A DNA stretch of 64,000 nucleotides from Bradyrhizobium paxllaeri (GTDB lineage Bacteria > Pseudomonadota > Alphaproteobacteria > Rhizobiales > Xanthobacteraceae), in assembly GCF_001693515.2 (NCBI RefSeq), contig NZ_CP042968.1, forward strand, positions 3,472,001-3,536,000, read 5' to 3'. The notes beneath the pieces were generated by a model. It worked only from the letters and a program-made list of their open reading frames with translations, did no database searches and was not told the DNA's origin. This document shows positions 17,868 through 25,771 of the stretch, one piece after another; within the stretch, counting starts at the first letter, position 1, and each line of letters opens with the position of its first letter. Made by a program: the position numbers and the translations under genes.

Positions 17868-18581
17868 ATGAAGAAGATACTGCTCGGCGCTGCCGCGCTG
17901 GCCGCCATGGCGGCTCCAGCCTTTGCGGCCGACATGCCGCCGCGCCCCTACACCAAGGCGCCGGCCTATACCGCGCCGCAGGTGGTCTACAACTGGACCG
18001 GATTCTATGTCGGCGGCCATGTCGGCGGCGCCTTCGCTGGTAGCAACTCCCTGCAGGGCAGCGACGCCCGCTTCCTTGGCGGCGTGCAGGGTGGCTTCGA
18101 CTACCAATTCGCGCCGAACTGGGTGCTGGGCGCCGAGGCCCAATATAGCTGGCTGTCCAACGGCAATAATAATGGCACGGTATTTCCGGGCGGCACGGTC
18201 GTGACCTCCAATACCGACCAGCTCGGCTCGGTGACCGGCCGGATCGGCTACACTTGGGGCCCGGCGCTGCTCTACGCCAAGGGCGGTTACGGTTGGCGCG
18301 ACGGTAACAATCTCGGGGTATCGGTGGCCGGCGTGCCGGCGGGCTTCACCACCAACGGCAACCGCAAGGACGGCTATACCGTCGGCGGCGGCCTCGAATA
18401 CATGTTCGCCCCGAACTGGTCGGCCAAGGCCGAGTACCAGTACTACAATTTCGGCAGCACCACCTTCACCTCGGGCCCCGCCGACATCACCGGCCGCAGC
18501 TTCCGCGACGACGAGCACACCGCCAAGGTCGGTGTGAACTACCGGTTCGGTTGGGGTGGCCCTGCCGCTTCCAGATATTGA
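17868..18581 (+). CDS. outer-membrane beta-barrel protein (Omp25/Omp31/RopB type)
   Basis: A 237-residue protein with a signal peptide (MKKILLGAAALAAMAAPAFA). The mature start ADMPPRPYTKAP and the early block YNWTGFYVGGHVGGAFAG are hallmarks of the rhizobial and Brucella Omp25/31 family. Alternating aromatic strands run to the end, with KAEYQYYNFG and KVGVNYRFGW near the C-terminus. It should form an eight-stranded barrel in the outer membrane. A strong terminator follows 26 bases after the stop. Confidence 0.9.
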   Translation: MKKILLGAAALAAMAAPAFAADMPPRPYTKAPAYTAPQVVYNWTGFYVGGHVGGAFAGSNSLQGSDARFLGGVQGGFDYQFAPNWVLGAEAQYSWLSNGNNNGTVFPGGTVVTSNTDQLGSVTGRIGYTWGPALLYAKGGYGWRDGNNLGVSVAGVPAGFTTNGNRKDGYTVGGGLEYMFAPNWSAKAEYQYYNFGSTTFTSGPADITGRSFRDDEHTAKVGVNYRFGWGGPAASRY

Positions 18582-18607
18582 TAGCGACCGAGGTATCGAC
18601 ATGCGCA

Positions 18608-18634
18608 AAGGCCGGCTTCACGCCGGCCTTTTTG
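18608..18634 (+). terminator. intrinsic terminator after the outer-membrane protein gene
   Basis: AAGGCCGGC pairs with GCCGGCCTT over a 5-base loop and is followed directly by TTTG TTT, a classic rho-independent terminator. Confidence 0.85.
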
Positions 18635-18794
18635 TTTGGGGCAAGGGCCGGCTTCATGCCGGGCGTCGTTTGAGAAGCGCCGAGGCGAGTGCGCGACGCA
18701 GGTTTTGGCGGGGCGCGAAAAAAAATTCGCGCTGCATGCAACTTTTCGTCACGATCCGATATTATGGTTCCGGCCGGCTGGTGGGACAACGAAC

Positions 18795-19034
18795 ATGCGT
18801 GCTTTTGCGTTAGGGCTGATCATTTCCGCAGCGGCGTTTCCGTGCCTTGCCCAAACGGTCCTGAAATCCGAACCGCTTATCCTTGCCCCTTATGAAATCG
18901 CCTTCGTGCAGGACCCCTCATGCGGGGCCGGCAAGGTGCGCAAGGTAACCGGCGCGATCAGGGGACTGCAGCGGCGCAAGGCCTGTGTGCCCCTGTCTGC
19001 GGAGCAGGCATCGCTGGTCTCGGCGACGCCGTAA
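18795..19034 (+). CDS. small exported protein, function unknown
   Basis: A 79-residue protein starting MRAFALGLIISAAAFPCLAQ, a good signal peptide. The mature part (about 59 residues) has two cysteines (PSCGAG and KACVPL) that could form a disulfide, and a basic centre (GLQRRK). The frame stays open upstream to 18636, but that extension has no ribosome-binding site and poor coding character. I do not recognise the family. Confidence 0.65.
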   Translation: MRAFALGLIISAAAFPCLAQTVLKSEPLILAPYEIAFVQDPSCGAGKVRKVTGAIRGLQRRKACVPLSAEQASLVSATP

Positions 19035-19131
19035 GCGCCGATTTGCCGCCTCGGATGTCGTCCCGGCGAGCGGGACTCACAGGCCGAGGCCGGCCGCTTG
19101 TCTGGCGTCCGTCCTTACGACGCCAACTTTC

Positions 19132-19386
19132 CTATGACGCCAACTGCAATTCCGTCTGCGCATCGCGCTCGGCGTCGGCCTTGTTTCGGGCCGGGTCTTC
19201 GTACGGCTCGAGCTGGCACGGCTTGATCTCGTAGTCATGGTCCAGCACTGGACGGGGACGGGCGCTGCCTTGCTCGGAGACGACATCGACCACGAGGCCG
19301 CTCTTCTGGGCAATCTTCCAGACATCGGCCGCGGTGGGATAGGCCTTGCTGAGCTTGGCATCGTTTGAGAACAGCGCGTAGGGCAT
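19132..19386 (-). CDS. conserved-looking small soluble protein, function unknown
   Basis: An 84-residue protein, MPYALFSNDAKLSKAYPTAADVW, with an acidic C-terminal half (EPYEDPARNKADAERDAQ). It has no signal peptide or membrane segment. It is convergent with the small exported gene and monocistronic. The even distribution of charged residues suggests a real gene, but I cannot name a family. Confidence 0.55.
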   Translation of the reverse strand: MPYALFSNDAKLSKAYPTAADVWKIAQKSGLVVDVVSEQGSARPRPVLDHDYEIKPCQLEPYEDPARNKADAERDAQTELQLAS

Positions 19387-19608
19387 TGTCGGCTCCGATA
19401 AAAACGGTCAACGCGGAAGCGGGGTCCGGGTTTCAGGCTTGGCTGCCAGGATCTTGGCTGCCATGCCGCCATTCCACAGACTGTTTCGGGAGCAAATTGG
19501 CTCGCTTCGGCCCATTTTCGTGGAGTCTCTGAGTCTTTAACGAGCCGTAAATCCCCGAAAAAAGAATCCCCGAGACTCCCCGGCCAGAATCGCCGGATGG
19601 TTCCGGCC

Positions 19609-19716
19609 ATGAGAATGAGCCTCCAGACCTCCTGCCAGCGTGTTCAACTCACGCTGACTGTCTGCCTGCTGGTCGCCTGCGCGGCCAACATGGCGCTGGT
19701 CTATGCCTGGCTCTGA
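19609..19716 (+). CDS. possible 35-residue membrane microprotein
   Basis: The ATG at 19609 opens 35 codons ending at a TGA at 19714-19716. Residues 12-34 (VQLTLTVCLLVACAANMALVY) form one strong hydrophobic helix. An in-frame ATG at 19597 would add four residues. The ribosome-binding site is poor. It is convergent with the next gene. Small single-helix proteins like this are common, but the call rests on hydrophobicity alone. Confidence 0.3.
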   Translation: MRMSLQTSCQRVQLTLTVCLLVACAANMALVYAWL

Positions 19717-19752
19717 AGATCGCGCTGATATCGGAGAGCAGCGCTTTAAAGT

Positions 19753-20229
19753 CTACTTCGCCGGTCGCGTCGGCGGTTCGCCTTCCCGGAGAGAAGCGTG
19801 CACCTTGGCCATGGTCGCGCTGCAATAGGCCTCCCGCTCGCGGTTGAACCGCTCCTGATGCGCGCGGAAATTCGCGACCCGCGCCCTGATCTCGGCCTGA
19901 AAATCGACTCGGAAATCGTCCCGCAGGTCGAGACGCGCAAGCGGGGCGGGCCTTGATAACTCTTTCGGCATGTCCATTGGCGCGGCGGCGGGCATCGTCT
20001 CCGCCGACACGGTCTCGATGGCAGGCAACGACAAGTCGGGCAACCGCACGTCGGGCAATGGCGCGGCCACGCGGGCTGGTTCGGATGTCTCGACGGCGGG
20101 CAAGACAACAATGGGCAGGGCAACTGGCGCCGTGATCGTCTTCCCGGCCTCCGGCATCTTGCCGGTTACCGATTGCACAAACGCCATCGTCTGCGCGATC
20201 AGGAGATCGCGTTCCTTCATCCATTTCAT
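19753..20229 (-). CDS. hypothetical proline/alanine-rich soluble protein
   Basis: A 158-residue protein from the ATG at 20229 (MKWMKERDLLIAQTMAFVQS), which has GAGGTG six bases upstream. A Pro/Ala/Val-rich middle (residues about 25-90) contains repeated LPAVE/LPDV-like segments. The end is a charged, helical region (RARVANFRAHQERFNREREAY). The longer frame to 20403 reads through sequence without a start signal. The function is unknown; the helical tail could be a coiled coil. Confidence 0.6.
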   Translation of the reverse strand: MKWMKERDLLIAQTMAFVQSVTGKMPEAGKTITAPVALPIVVLPAVETSEPARVAAPLPDVRLPDLSLPAIETVSAETMPAAAPMDMPKELSRPAPLARLDLRDDFRVDFQAEIRARVANFRAHQERFNREREAYCSATMAKVHASLREGEPPTRPAK

Positions 20230-20426
20230 GGAAACACCTCGGCCCAAGGCACTCCACCAAACGGCTTTTGTGGAATCAAGCGGCGGCGGAGGTAACGGTG
20301 GATAACACCTTTGCTTTTGCGCGCAAGGTGACAAAACGGTGACAGTTTGGTGCGCTGGCGTGCATATGCGCATCACGCTGAGTGACGACGTTACTCGCCG
20401 CAAGCGCGGGTCGTTTGAAGCCGGCG

Positions 20427-20672
20427 CTAGCGTTCGCGGGGATTCGTGTTGGGGACGAAGGGCGCGCCGATCACGCGGACCGGCGGCTGGTCGCTGACAT
20501 AGATGATCCGATTGTCGGCCGCCGGAGCTTGCTCGACGCGGGCTATCCGATCGGCGAGCCGAACCGGCTTGTCGTCCAACCCAAGCAGCGTCACGCCGCC
20601 AGCAATTGCCACGCTGACCAATGTGACGGCGGCCAGTAGAACCATGTTGCAGTTTTCTTCGCGAATTCTCAT
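20427..20672 (-). CDS. small single-pass membrane protein, function unknown
   Basis: An 81-residue protein starting MRIREENCN, with one hydrophobic helix (MVLLAAVTLVSVAIAGGVTLLG, shown without its flanks) and a basic, soluble tail (VRLADRIARVEQ). The frame continues upstream to 20858, but that part lacks protein-like composition. It probably sits in the inner membrane. No family is recognised. Confidence 0.55.
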   Translation of the reverse strand: MRIREENCNMVLLAAVTLVSVAIAGGVTLLGLDDKPVRLADRIARVEQAPAADNRIIYVSDQPPVRVIGAPFVPNTNPRER

Positions 20673-20955
20673 GGGAAGAAAACGTAATGGGGCCGGCCGC
20701 GGTTCCTGGCGCGTCAGCGTTGCGCGGAGCAGTGCAGGGTACGCGATCCGAGAACCATGCTGGAATTGCACTTTTAACGAGCGGGTAGGTCGCGAGCTTT
20801 TACCGGTTGCGCGCCTGGTTCCGATTATGAGTTGCCCAAACAAAAATTGCCGGCACAAGCGTCGGATGACAGCTCACGACTATCCATATGTATGCTTGCA
20901 GACATATGGTGGTTGCATTTATACAACAGAATAACCCGGCAGTGGGGCTGTCGCT

Positions 20956-22080
20956 GTGGATTCTGTTACTGACATGAAAATTCATTTTGGGGCCGGAGGC
21001 TGGATTCAATGGCCTGACTACGAAGAGTTCTCGATCGAGTTCATGAAGCTGCTCGGCATGGCTCAGGAAGGCGGCTCGTTGATATCGGAATGCTTCCTTG
21101 CGGCTGGCCGAATTGATCCAAGCGATGGCGGCGAGTCCTGGTATCGGGAATGGACGAGGATGGCGGAAGCCAACAATGCGCGCGCCAACGCTTCGCTGGA
21201 GCGGGGCCATGTGCTGACCGCGCAAAGCAACTGGCTCCGCGCCATCAATTACTATCAGGCGTCAGCGTTCGCATTCGATATTGCCGACAAAAGGCAGCAG
21301 GGTGCAATCGAGGCCATGCGGGCCTGCGCCCGCCGCTACATCTCGCATTTGACGCCCGCCGGCGAGGTCGTGGAGATTCCCTGGCTGGAAGGTCACACGT
21401 TCGAAGGCTATTTTTTGCCGGCGCCCGCAATTGGTCGAAGCCCTGCCGTCATATGCATGGGCGATCCAGGGCATCGCAAGGAGGAATATCTCTTCAAGGT
21501 CGCGCGCTACGCCCGCGAGCGGGGAATGTCGCTGCTGGCGGTGGACCTGTTTGGCTCGGACGCGAGAGCCAAATTCGAAGACGTCGTCGGCCGCCCCGAC
21601 CTGGAAACGTCGATCAGCTGCGTCATGGACTACCTCACGACGAGGGATGATATCGACGAGCACCGGATAGGAATTCTGGGCGACGGGGCCGGATCCTCCT
21701 TCGTGGCGCGCGGCGTCGCTCTCGACAATCGTTTCGCCGCGGCGGTTTGCGACGGCGGGATCTGGGATATGCAGGAGCAGGCTTTTTTGATGGACCGTCT
21801 TCCGTCGGGCAACTCCGGGAATGCAGGAACTGACGGCGTTAGGTTCGGGCGAAAATTCCGCTGCCCGATCCTGATTACCCTGGGCGCGGAGGGCTGGCTC
21901 GAAAGCGACCACGCGACCAATCTGTTCGAACGGTTGAAGGTCGATCAGCCCGACGTTTCACTAAGGATCTTCGAAGGCTCCGAAACCGCCTCCGCGCAGG
22001 GGCATAGCGACAATCCCACGCTCGCCAACGAGTTCATTTTCGACTGGATGGCCGATCGCCTCAAGTTGGCGATGAACTAG
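20956..22080 (+). CDS. alpha/beta hydrolase fold protein lacking the nucleophile serine
   Basis: A 374-residue protein resembling the 2,6-dihydroxypseudooxynicotine hydrolase/FrsA-like branch: an N-terminal helical part with WLRAINYYQASAFAF, then a hydrolase core with VICMGDPGHRKEE and LLAVDLFGSD. At the nucleophile elbow, where the family has G-x-S-x-G, this protein reads ILGDGAGSS, with glycine in place of the serine. It may therefore be catalytically dead or use another residue. The start is a GTG at 20956; an ATG at 20974 is an alternative. It is convergent with a MarR gene across a shared hairpin. Confidence 0.75.
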   Translation: MDSVTDMKIHFGAGGWIQWPDYEEFSIEFMKLLGMAQEGGSLISECFLAAGRIDPSDGGESWYREWTRMAEANNARANASLERGHVLTAQSNWLRAINYYQASAFAFDIADKRQQGAIEAMRACARRYISHLTPAGEVVEIPWLEGHTFEGYFLPAPAIGRSPAVICMGDPGHRKEEYLFKVARYARERGMSLLAVDLFGSDARAKFEDVVGRPDLETSISCVMDYLTTRDDIDEHRIGILGDGAGSSFVARGVALDNRFAAAVCDGGIWDMQEQAFLMDRLPSGNSGNAGTDGVRFGRKFRCPILITLGAEGWLESDHATNLFERLKVDQPDVSLRIFEGSETASAQGHSDNPTLANEFIFDWMADRLKLAMN

Positions 22081-22112
22081 AGCGGGTCCGGACCCGCAGG
22101 GCCGCGTTGGCG

Positions 22113-22175
22113 CAAAGTGTGTAGCGGTTTTCCCTTGTGACAAACGCGAACGCGTTTGTGCGGAGATCATGCTCA
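22113..22175. repeat. variant copy of an extragenic repeat (GATCATGCTC family)
   Basis: AAAGTGTGTAGCGGTTTTCC and GATCATGCTC match the reverse complement of the element at 45929-45977. A central insertion of about 30 bases contains the palindrome ACAAACGCGAACGCGTTTGT. It lies after the hydrolase stop. Confidence 0.6.
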
Positions 22176-22187
22176 AACAAGATAAAA

Positions 22188-22217
22188 CGGGATGACGTTT
22201 CGAAGAAAGTCATCCCG
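22188..22217. terminator. bidirectional hairpin between convergent genes
   Basis: CGGGATGAC pairs with GTCATCCCG across a 12-base loop. On the minus strand the hairpin is followed by TTTTAT, so it can end the MarR transcript. It also lies downstream of the plus-strand hydrolase gene. Confidence 0.65.
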
Positions 22218-22238
22218 CGCTGGTGAGGCGGCAGCTAT

Positions 22239-22778
22239 TCATATGCCTATGGCAACCCTCAGACTGGCCTTCTCAAGGCGGTTCTTCAGTGCCGCGAGCT
22301 TGCTGGTAAACTCGCTGAGTTCACGGTCGCTGAACTCCGCAAAGATGAAGTTGTTGAGCTCCTCCTGTTGAGCAGCCAGGCTTGCGATGTGCTTATAGGT
22401 CTTGTCAGTCAGGGACATCTGCACGACCCTGGCATCTTCCTCCGATGCCTTCCGGCGCATGAAGCCCTTCTTCTCGAGCATTTTCGACTGGGTCGTTACG
22501 AAGGACGGGTCCACGTGGAGCATTTTTGACACCACCTTCACAGGTACGCCCTCTCCCTGATCCAGATCGGCCAGGGCCATCAGGATCATCCATTGCGGGC
22601 CGCTGATGCCGAGGGCTTTTGCCCAGAAATAGCGAATCTCCTGGAGGTGCACGTTGATGGCGGCGATTTCCCAGGCGAATTGCCGGGCGATGTCGTGATT
22701 CTTCCCGCCGGCCTCATTCGATTCTCCGCGTTTGGCGCGGTTCGAGGTGTCCGATCCCTTGCGTGGGTCCTGTCTCAT
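22239..22778 (-). CDS. MarR family transcriptional regulator
   Basis: A 179-residue protein from the ATG at 22778. After a polar N-terminal extension of about 45 residues comes a winged helix-turn-helix: SGPQWMILMALADLDQGEG, PVKVVSKMLHVDPSFVTTQS and the wing GFMRRKASEEDARVVQMSL. The C-terminal helices are the dimerisation region. An ATG at 22838 would lengthen the extension by 20 residues. It is divergent from the large porin gene and could control it, although no clear operator was found. Confidence 0.8.
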   Translation of the reverse strand: MRQDPRKGSDTSNRAKRGESNEAGGKNHDIARQFAWEIAAINVHLQEIRYFWAKALGISGPQWMILMALADLDQGEGVPVKVVSKMLHVDPSFVTTQSKMLEKKGFMRRKASEEDARVVQMSLTDKTYKHIASLAAQQEELNNFIFAEFSDRELSEFTSKLAALKNRLEKASLRVAIGI

Positions 22779-23155
22779 GGCTGCGTCCCGTCCCAAGGTC
22801 TGCGCCAAGCAGCTTAGCCGATTTAATAACGAAATCATCCAATTGGAGCGGTCTGCGCGCACAATTTCGTGCGTTCGGCGGTGTTGCCGTCGCGACACAG
22901 TCGGATTGGATAGAGATAACTGAGTTCATAAAGTATTTTGATTACGTAAGTTGCGCATGCATAGTTCTTGAGACGGTCAGGGGGGTCCTCGATCGTTCCG
23001 TTTTGGTGGTTCGCTTAAGTCCCTCGCGTTCATGCGGGTGTGTCCGAAGGCGCGAAGCGACTGGAGCGGTTTTTAAGGACGAAGGGCGGGCTGTCCTCTG
23101 GGGGATCAGTCGGAGGTCCGCCCTCGTTCTGCAGAGAGCAACTTGGAGGTTTAAC
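22779..23155. other. regulatory stretch between the divergent MarR and porin genes
   Basis: These 377 bases contain AT-rich segments near 22818-22840 and 22925-22975 (for example AAAGTATTTTGATTACG) that are good promoter candidates for the two divergent genes. A long porin leader, more than 150 bases, is likely. I found no open frame of its own and no strong palindrome. Confidence 0.4.
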
Positions 23156-24736
23156 ATGAATATGATCAAGAGCCTTGTTCTCGGCTCAGCGGCGGGTCTG
23201 ATCGCCATGAGCGGGGCACAGGCGGCGGATCTTCCGGTCAAGGCCAAAGCGGTCGAGTACGTGAGGATCTGCTCCCTGTATGGTGCGGGTTTCTTCTACA
23301 TCCCGGGCACCGACACCTGCATCAAGCTGGGTGGTTATCTGCGCGTTGACACCACGTTCAACGGCGGCGTCTACGGTCAGCCGTTCTATAATGGCGACAA
23401 CGGCCAGGGCAATCGCTACCGCGACGCCTTCAACTCTCGTTCGCGTATGGCGCTGACGATTGATACCCGTACCGCCACCGAATACGGCGTCGTCCGCACC
23501 TTCGGTCAGGGCGACTTCCAGTTCCAGAACTTCGGAACGACCAACCCGGGCACTGCCGCGACCACGGGCATGCCGCTCAACAACGCCCTGCTTTCGACGG
23601 CTGGCGGCGGTTACGTCGCGGTTGAAATGGTGTTCATCCAGTTCGCTGGTTTCACCTTCGGTAAGTCGGCTTCGGCCTACGCGACGCCCTGGAACGGCTA
23701 TCCGGGCAACAACAACTCGTTCCTAATGGGCGGTCCGGACTACGTCACCGGCGTCAACAACATCCAGTACACCGCTCAGTTCGGTAACGGCGTGTCGGGC
23801 ACCATCGGTCTCGATGATCCGTCCGTCTTCAACCGCACGGCGGTCTGGAACATTGCCAACGGCGTCAATGTTAACGGTACCGGCACCAACGCCTACAGCG
23901 GCATCCGCGCTCCCGACATCGTCGGTAACATCCGCGTCGACCAGGCTTGGGGTCTGTTCCAGATTTCAGGTATGGCCCACCTCGTGAGCGCTACCTACAA
24001 CACGCTCGGCGCCGGCGGCGCTCCGGTCGCCGGATCGGAAATCTCCGGTCACCCCGAAGACAAGTGGGGCGGTGCGGTGACGGCTGCGTTGCAGATCAAG
24101 AACCTCCCGACCGGTGCGGGCGACGACATCAAGATCGACGCCACCTACGCCAAGGGTGCCACCAAGGCCGTGATCTCGACCAGCGGCGGCTCGCCGAACT
24201 TCGCGATGTTCGGCAGCACCGGTATTGCCGGCGGCTACCAGAGCGTTGGTTTGGGCAACTCGGCTGACGGTCTCTACCTGCCGGGCGTCACGAACGGCAT
24301 CATCCTGACCTCCGCTTGGGGTATCCGTGGTGCGTTCAACCACAACTGGGATCCCTACTGGTCGACCAGCCTCTGGGGCAGCTACGCTTCCGTCCGTTAT
24401 GACGGTGGCGCCAACGACAACCTGGCTGGCATCGCGTCCGCCAAGGGCGTCTACTGCGCTGCCTTCGCGGCAACTCACGCCGGTCAGACCGGTGTTGCTG
24501 GTAACGGTACCTACAGCTGCAACCCGGACTTCAACATTGCCCAGGTTGGTGTGGTCACCCGCTGGACTCCCGTCAAGAACCTGACGTTCTCGGCTGAAGT
24601 CGGCGCGTTCTTCCTCGACCAGAAGATGGCTGGTAGCTCGACGTTCACGCCGACTGCTCCGAAGCCGAACGCTCTGTACGAGTTCAAGGACCAGAGCACT
24701 GTGTACCTGAACGTTCGCGCTCAGCGTAACTTCTGA
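23156..24736 (+). CDS. large outer-membrane porin (Porin_2/Omp2 type)
   Basis: A 526-residue porin. The ATG at 23156 follows TTGGAGG and opens a signal peptide (MNMIKSLVLGSAAGLIAMSG, then AQA). The mature start ADLPVKAKAVEYVRICSLYG and the block GAGFFYIPGTDTCIKLGGYL are the standard opening of rhizobial Porin_2 proteins. Many aromatic, alternating strands run to a C-terminal phenylalanine (VRAQRNF), as needed for outer-membrane insertion. It should form a trimeric 16-strand channel for small solutes. A strong terminator follows. Codon bias is strong, suggesting high expression. Confidence 0.93.
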   Translation: MNMIKSLVLGSAAGLIAMSGAQAADLPVKAKAVEYVRICSLYGAGFFYIPGTDTCIKLGGYLRVDTTFNGGVYGQPFYNGDNGQGNRYRDAFNSRSRMALTIDTRTATEYGVVRTFGQGDFQFQNFGTTNPGTAATTGMPLNNALLSTAGGGYVAVEMVFIQFAGFTFGKSASAYATPWNGYPGNNNSFLMGGPDYVTGVNNIQYTAQFGNGVSGTIGLDDPSVFNRTAVWNIANGVNVNGTGTNAYSGIRAPDIVGNIRVDQAWGLFQISGMAHLVSATYNTLGAGGAPVAGSEISGHPEDKWGGAVTAALQIKNLPTGAGDDIKIDATYAKGATKAVISTSGGSPNFAMFGSTGIAGGYQSVGLGNSADGLYLPGVTNGIILTSAWGIRGAFNHNWDPYWSTSLWGSYASVRYDGGANDNLAGIASAKGVYCAAFAATHAGQTGVAGNGTYSCNPDFNIAQVGVVTRWTPVKNLTFSAEVGAFFLDQKMAGSSTFTPTAPKPNALYEFKDQSTVYLNVRAQRNF

Positions 24737-24762
24737 TCCCGAAAGACTTGAAACACTCGGAG

Positions 24763-24794
24763 AATCCCCGGCAGGCAACTGCCGGGGATTTTTC
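24763..24794 (+). terminator. intrinsic terminator after the porin gene
   Basis: AATCCCCGGCA pairs with TGCCGGGGATT over a short loop and is followed by TTTCTTTG. Confidence 0.9.
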
Positions 24795-24941
24795 TTTGTA
24801 TGATGGTCATCTTCGCAAGTGCCGGCCCGGCATCAGTTGAACGCGTAGACGGGGGGAGGGGATCGGCGGTCTGCCGACAAAGTCTGGAAACGATAAAAAA
24901 TGGAAAAATGTGATTTACTCATGTAATTATATAATCTAATA

Positions 24942-25056
24942 TGGTCGCAAGGTAACCGGTCGCTAGCTGGTCGCCTGTTGATCCTGAAGGGGCCAAAACT
25001 CCTTCATGATAAACCTCCGAAACCTCCGGCAATGCCCTGCCGGAGGTTTTTACTTT
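24942..25056 (+). ncRNA. candidate stand-alone small RNA
   Basis: A TATAAT hexamer at 24930-24935 in an AT-rich patch precedes about 110 bases that end in a strong terminator, AACCTCCGGCA-loop-TGCCGGAGGTT followed by TTTAC TTTTT (25021-25056). The porin terminator lies 150 bases upstream, so this second terminator has no gene to serve. The body contains single-stranded pyrimidine motifs (ACTCCTTC, ACCTCCGAAACC) complementary to Shine-Dalgarno sequences, as in regulatory RNAs. The -35 element is not clear, and the exact 5' end is a guess. Confidence 0.5.
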
Positions 25057-25169
25057 TTCAGGGCACGCGCATTCGATGATTCGGCGCGTAGCGCGCGAGC
25101 GGCAGCTTCTTCTCGGCAAGAAAAGCTGTGCTGTCGGAAGTGGGCACAAGAAAGCGGAGTGCTGCGTGC

Positions 25170-25225
25170 CTTGAGACCTGGGCCTGAGACTTGGGCCTTG
25201 AGATTTGGGCCTTGAGACTCGGGTT
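25170..25225. repeat. four tandem 13-14 bp units (CTTGAGACNTGGGC)
   Basis: Four imperfect copies (CTTGAGACCTGGGC, CTGAGACTTGGGC, CTTGAGATTTGGGC, CTTGAGACTCGGG) end just before the CCA end of the minus-strand tRNA-Thr gene. They are therefore immediately downstream of the tRNA. Confidence 0.7.
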
Positions 25226-25226
25226 G

Positions 25227-25301
25227 TGGTGCCGGCTGAGGGGATTGAACCCCCGACCTTCGGTTTACAAAACCGCTGCTCTACCGCTGAGCTAAGCCGG
25301 C
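25227..25301 (-). tRNA. tRNA-Thr (UGU)
   Basis: The minus strand folds as a cloverleaf: acceptor GCCGGC...GCCGGC, D-arm AGCTCAGCGGTAGAGC, anticodon loop TTTGTAA with anticodon TGT, and T-arm GGGGGTTCAATCCCC. The 3' CCA is encoded (25227-25229). It reads ACA and, by wobble, ACG codons. Confidence 0.95.
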
Positions 25302-25425
25302 GAATTTGAAGCGATGGGCGAGTGTGAAACGTTCACCGCCCGGGTCCGATCTTCGCGGCTCGAATACCAGACTTGTCCGCAAAGGGCTAGAACCCCGCAT
25401 TCACTCGCCGCTGGCCCACGCATGA

Positions 25426-25450
25426 AAAAGGCGGCCCTTCGGCCGCCTTT
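25426..25450 (-). terminator. minus-strand intrinsic terminator
   Basis: Read on the minus strand, AAAGGCGGCC-GAAG-GGCCGCCTTTTT forms a perfect hairpin ending in a T-run. It lies 20 bases after the stop of a short minus-strand frame (25471-25671), suggesting that frame is transcribed. Confidence 0.7.
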
Positions 25451-25470
25451 GGTGCTCGATTCGGCTGGTC

Positions 25471-25671
25471 TTACTGGCAGATGTGCCTGCGGCCGTCGTC
25501 GCCGCGCAGGCGCGCGCGCCGCGTCAAACCAGCGTGATGTCTTGCGTGGATGGCGCGAGACCTTGTGATTTCGGTTGTGCGAAGTTCCGTCGCGCGCCCT
25601 ACGATGAGCGGGCTGACCGCCGCTCCTTTGTGTCGATGAAAGGCCTGCTTGATGAAGTCTTGACCTGACAA
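25471..25671 (-). CDS. possible small protein ended by a terminator
   Basis: A 66-codon frame (MSGQDFIKQAFHRHKGAAVS) with a very basic end (RRARLRGDDGRRHICQ). No family is recognised, and several other frames are open here. The main support is the strong minus-strand terminator just after its stop. The true gene could instead be a non-coding RNA with the same end. Confidence 0.3.
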   Translation of the reverse strand: MSGQDFIKQAFHRHKGAAVSPLIVGRATELRTTEITRSRAIHARHHAGLTRRARLRGDDGRRHICQ

Positions 25672-25771
25672 AGACTTCCGGCTGGTATTTCATGGCGTTT
25701 TCGAGCGCAAATTCAAAACGAGAAGTTCGGCTTTGAGCCGGGCTTCAACTGATACAGCGAGCAGGGGGCGT

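Noticed and set aside
20826-20936. 35-codon plus-strand frame with four cysteines (MSCPNKNCRHKRRM)
   Set aside because: The zinc-ribbon-like spacing is suggestive, but there is no ribosome-binding site and no sequence support beyond the cysteines.
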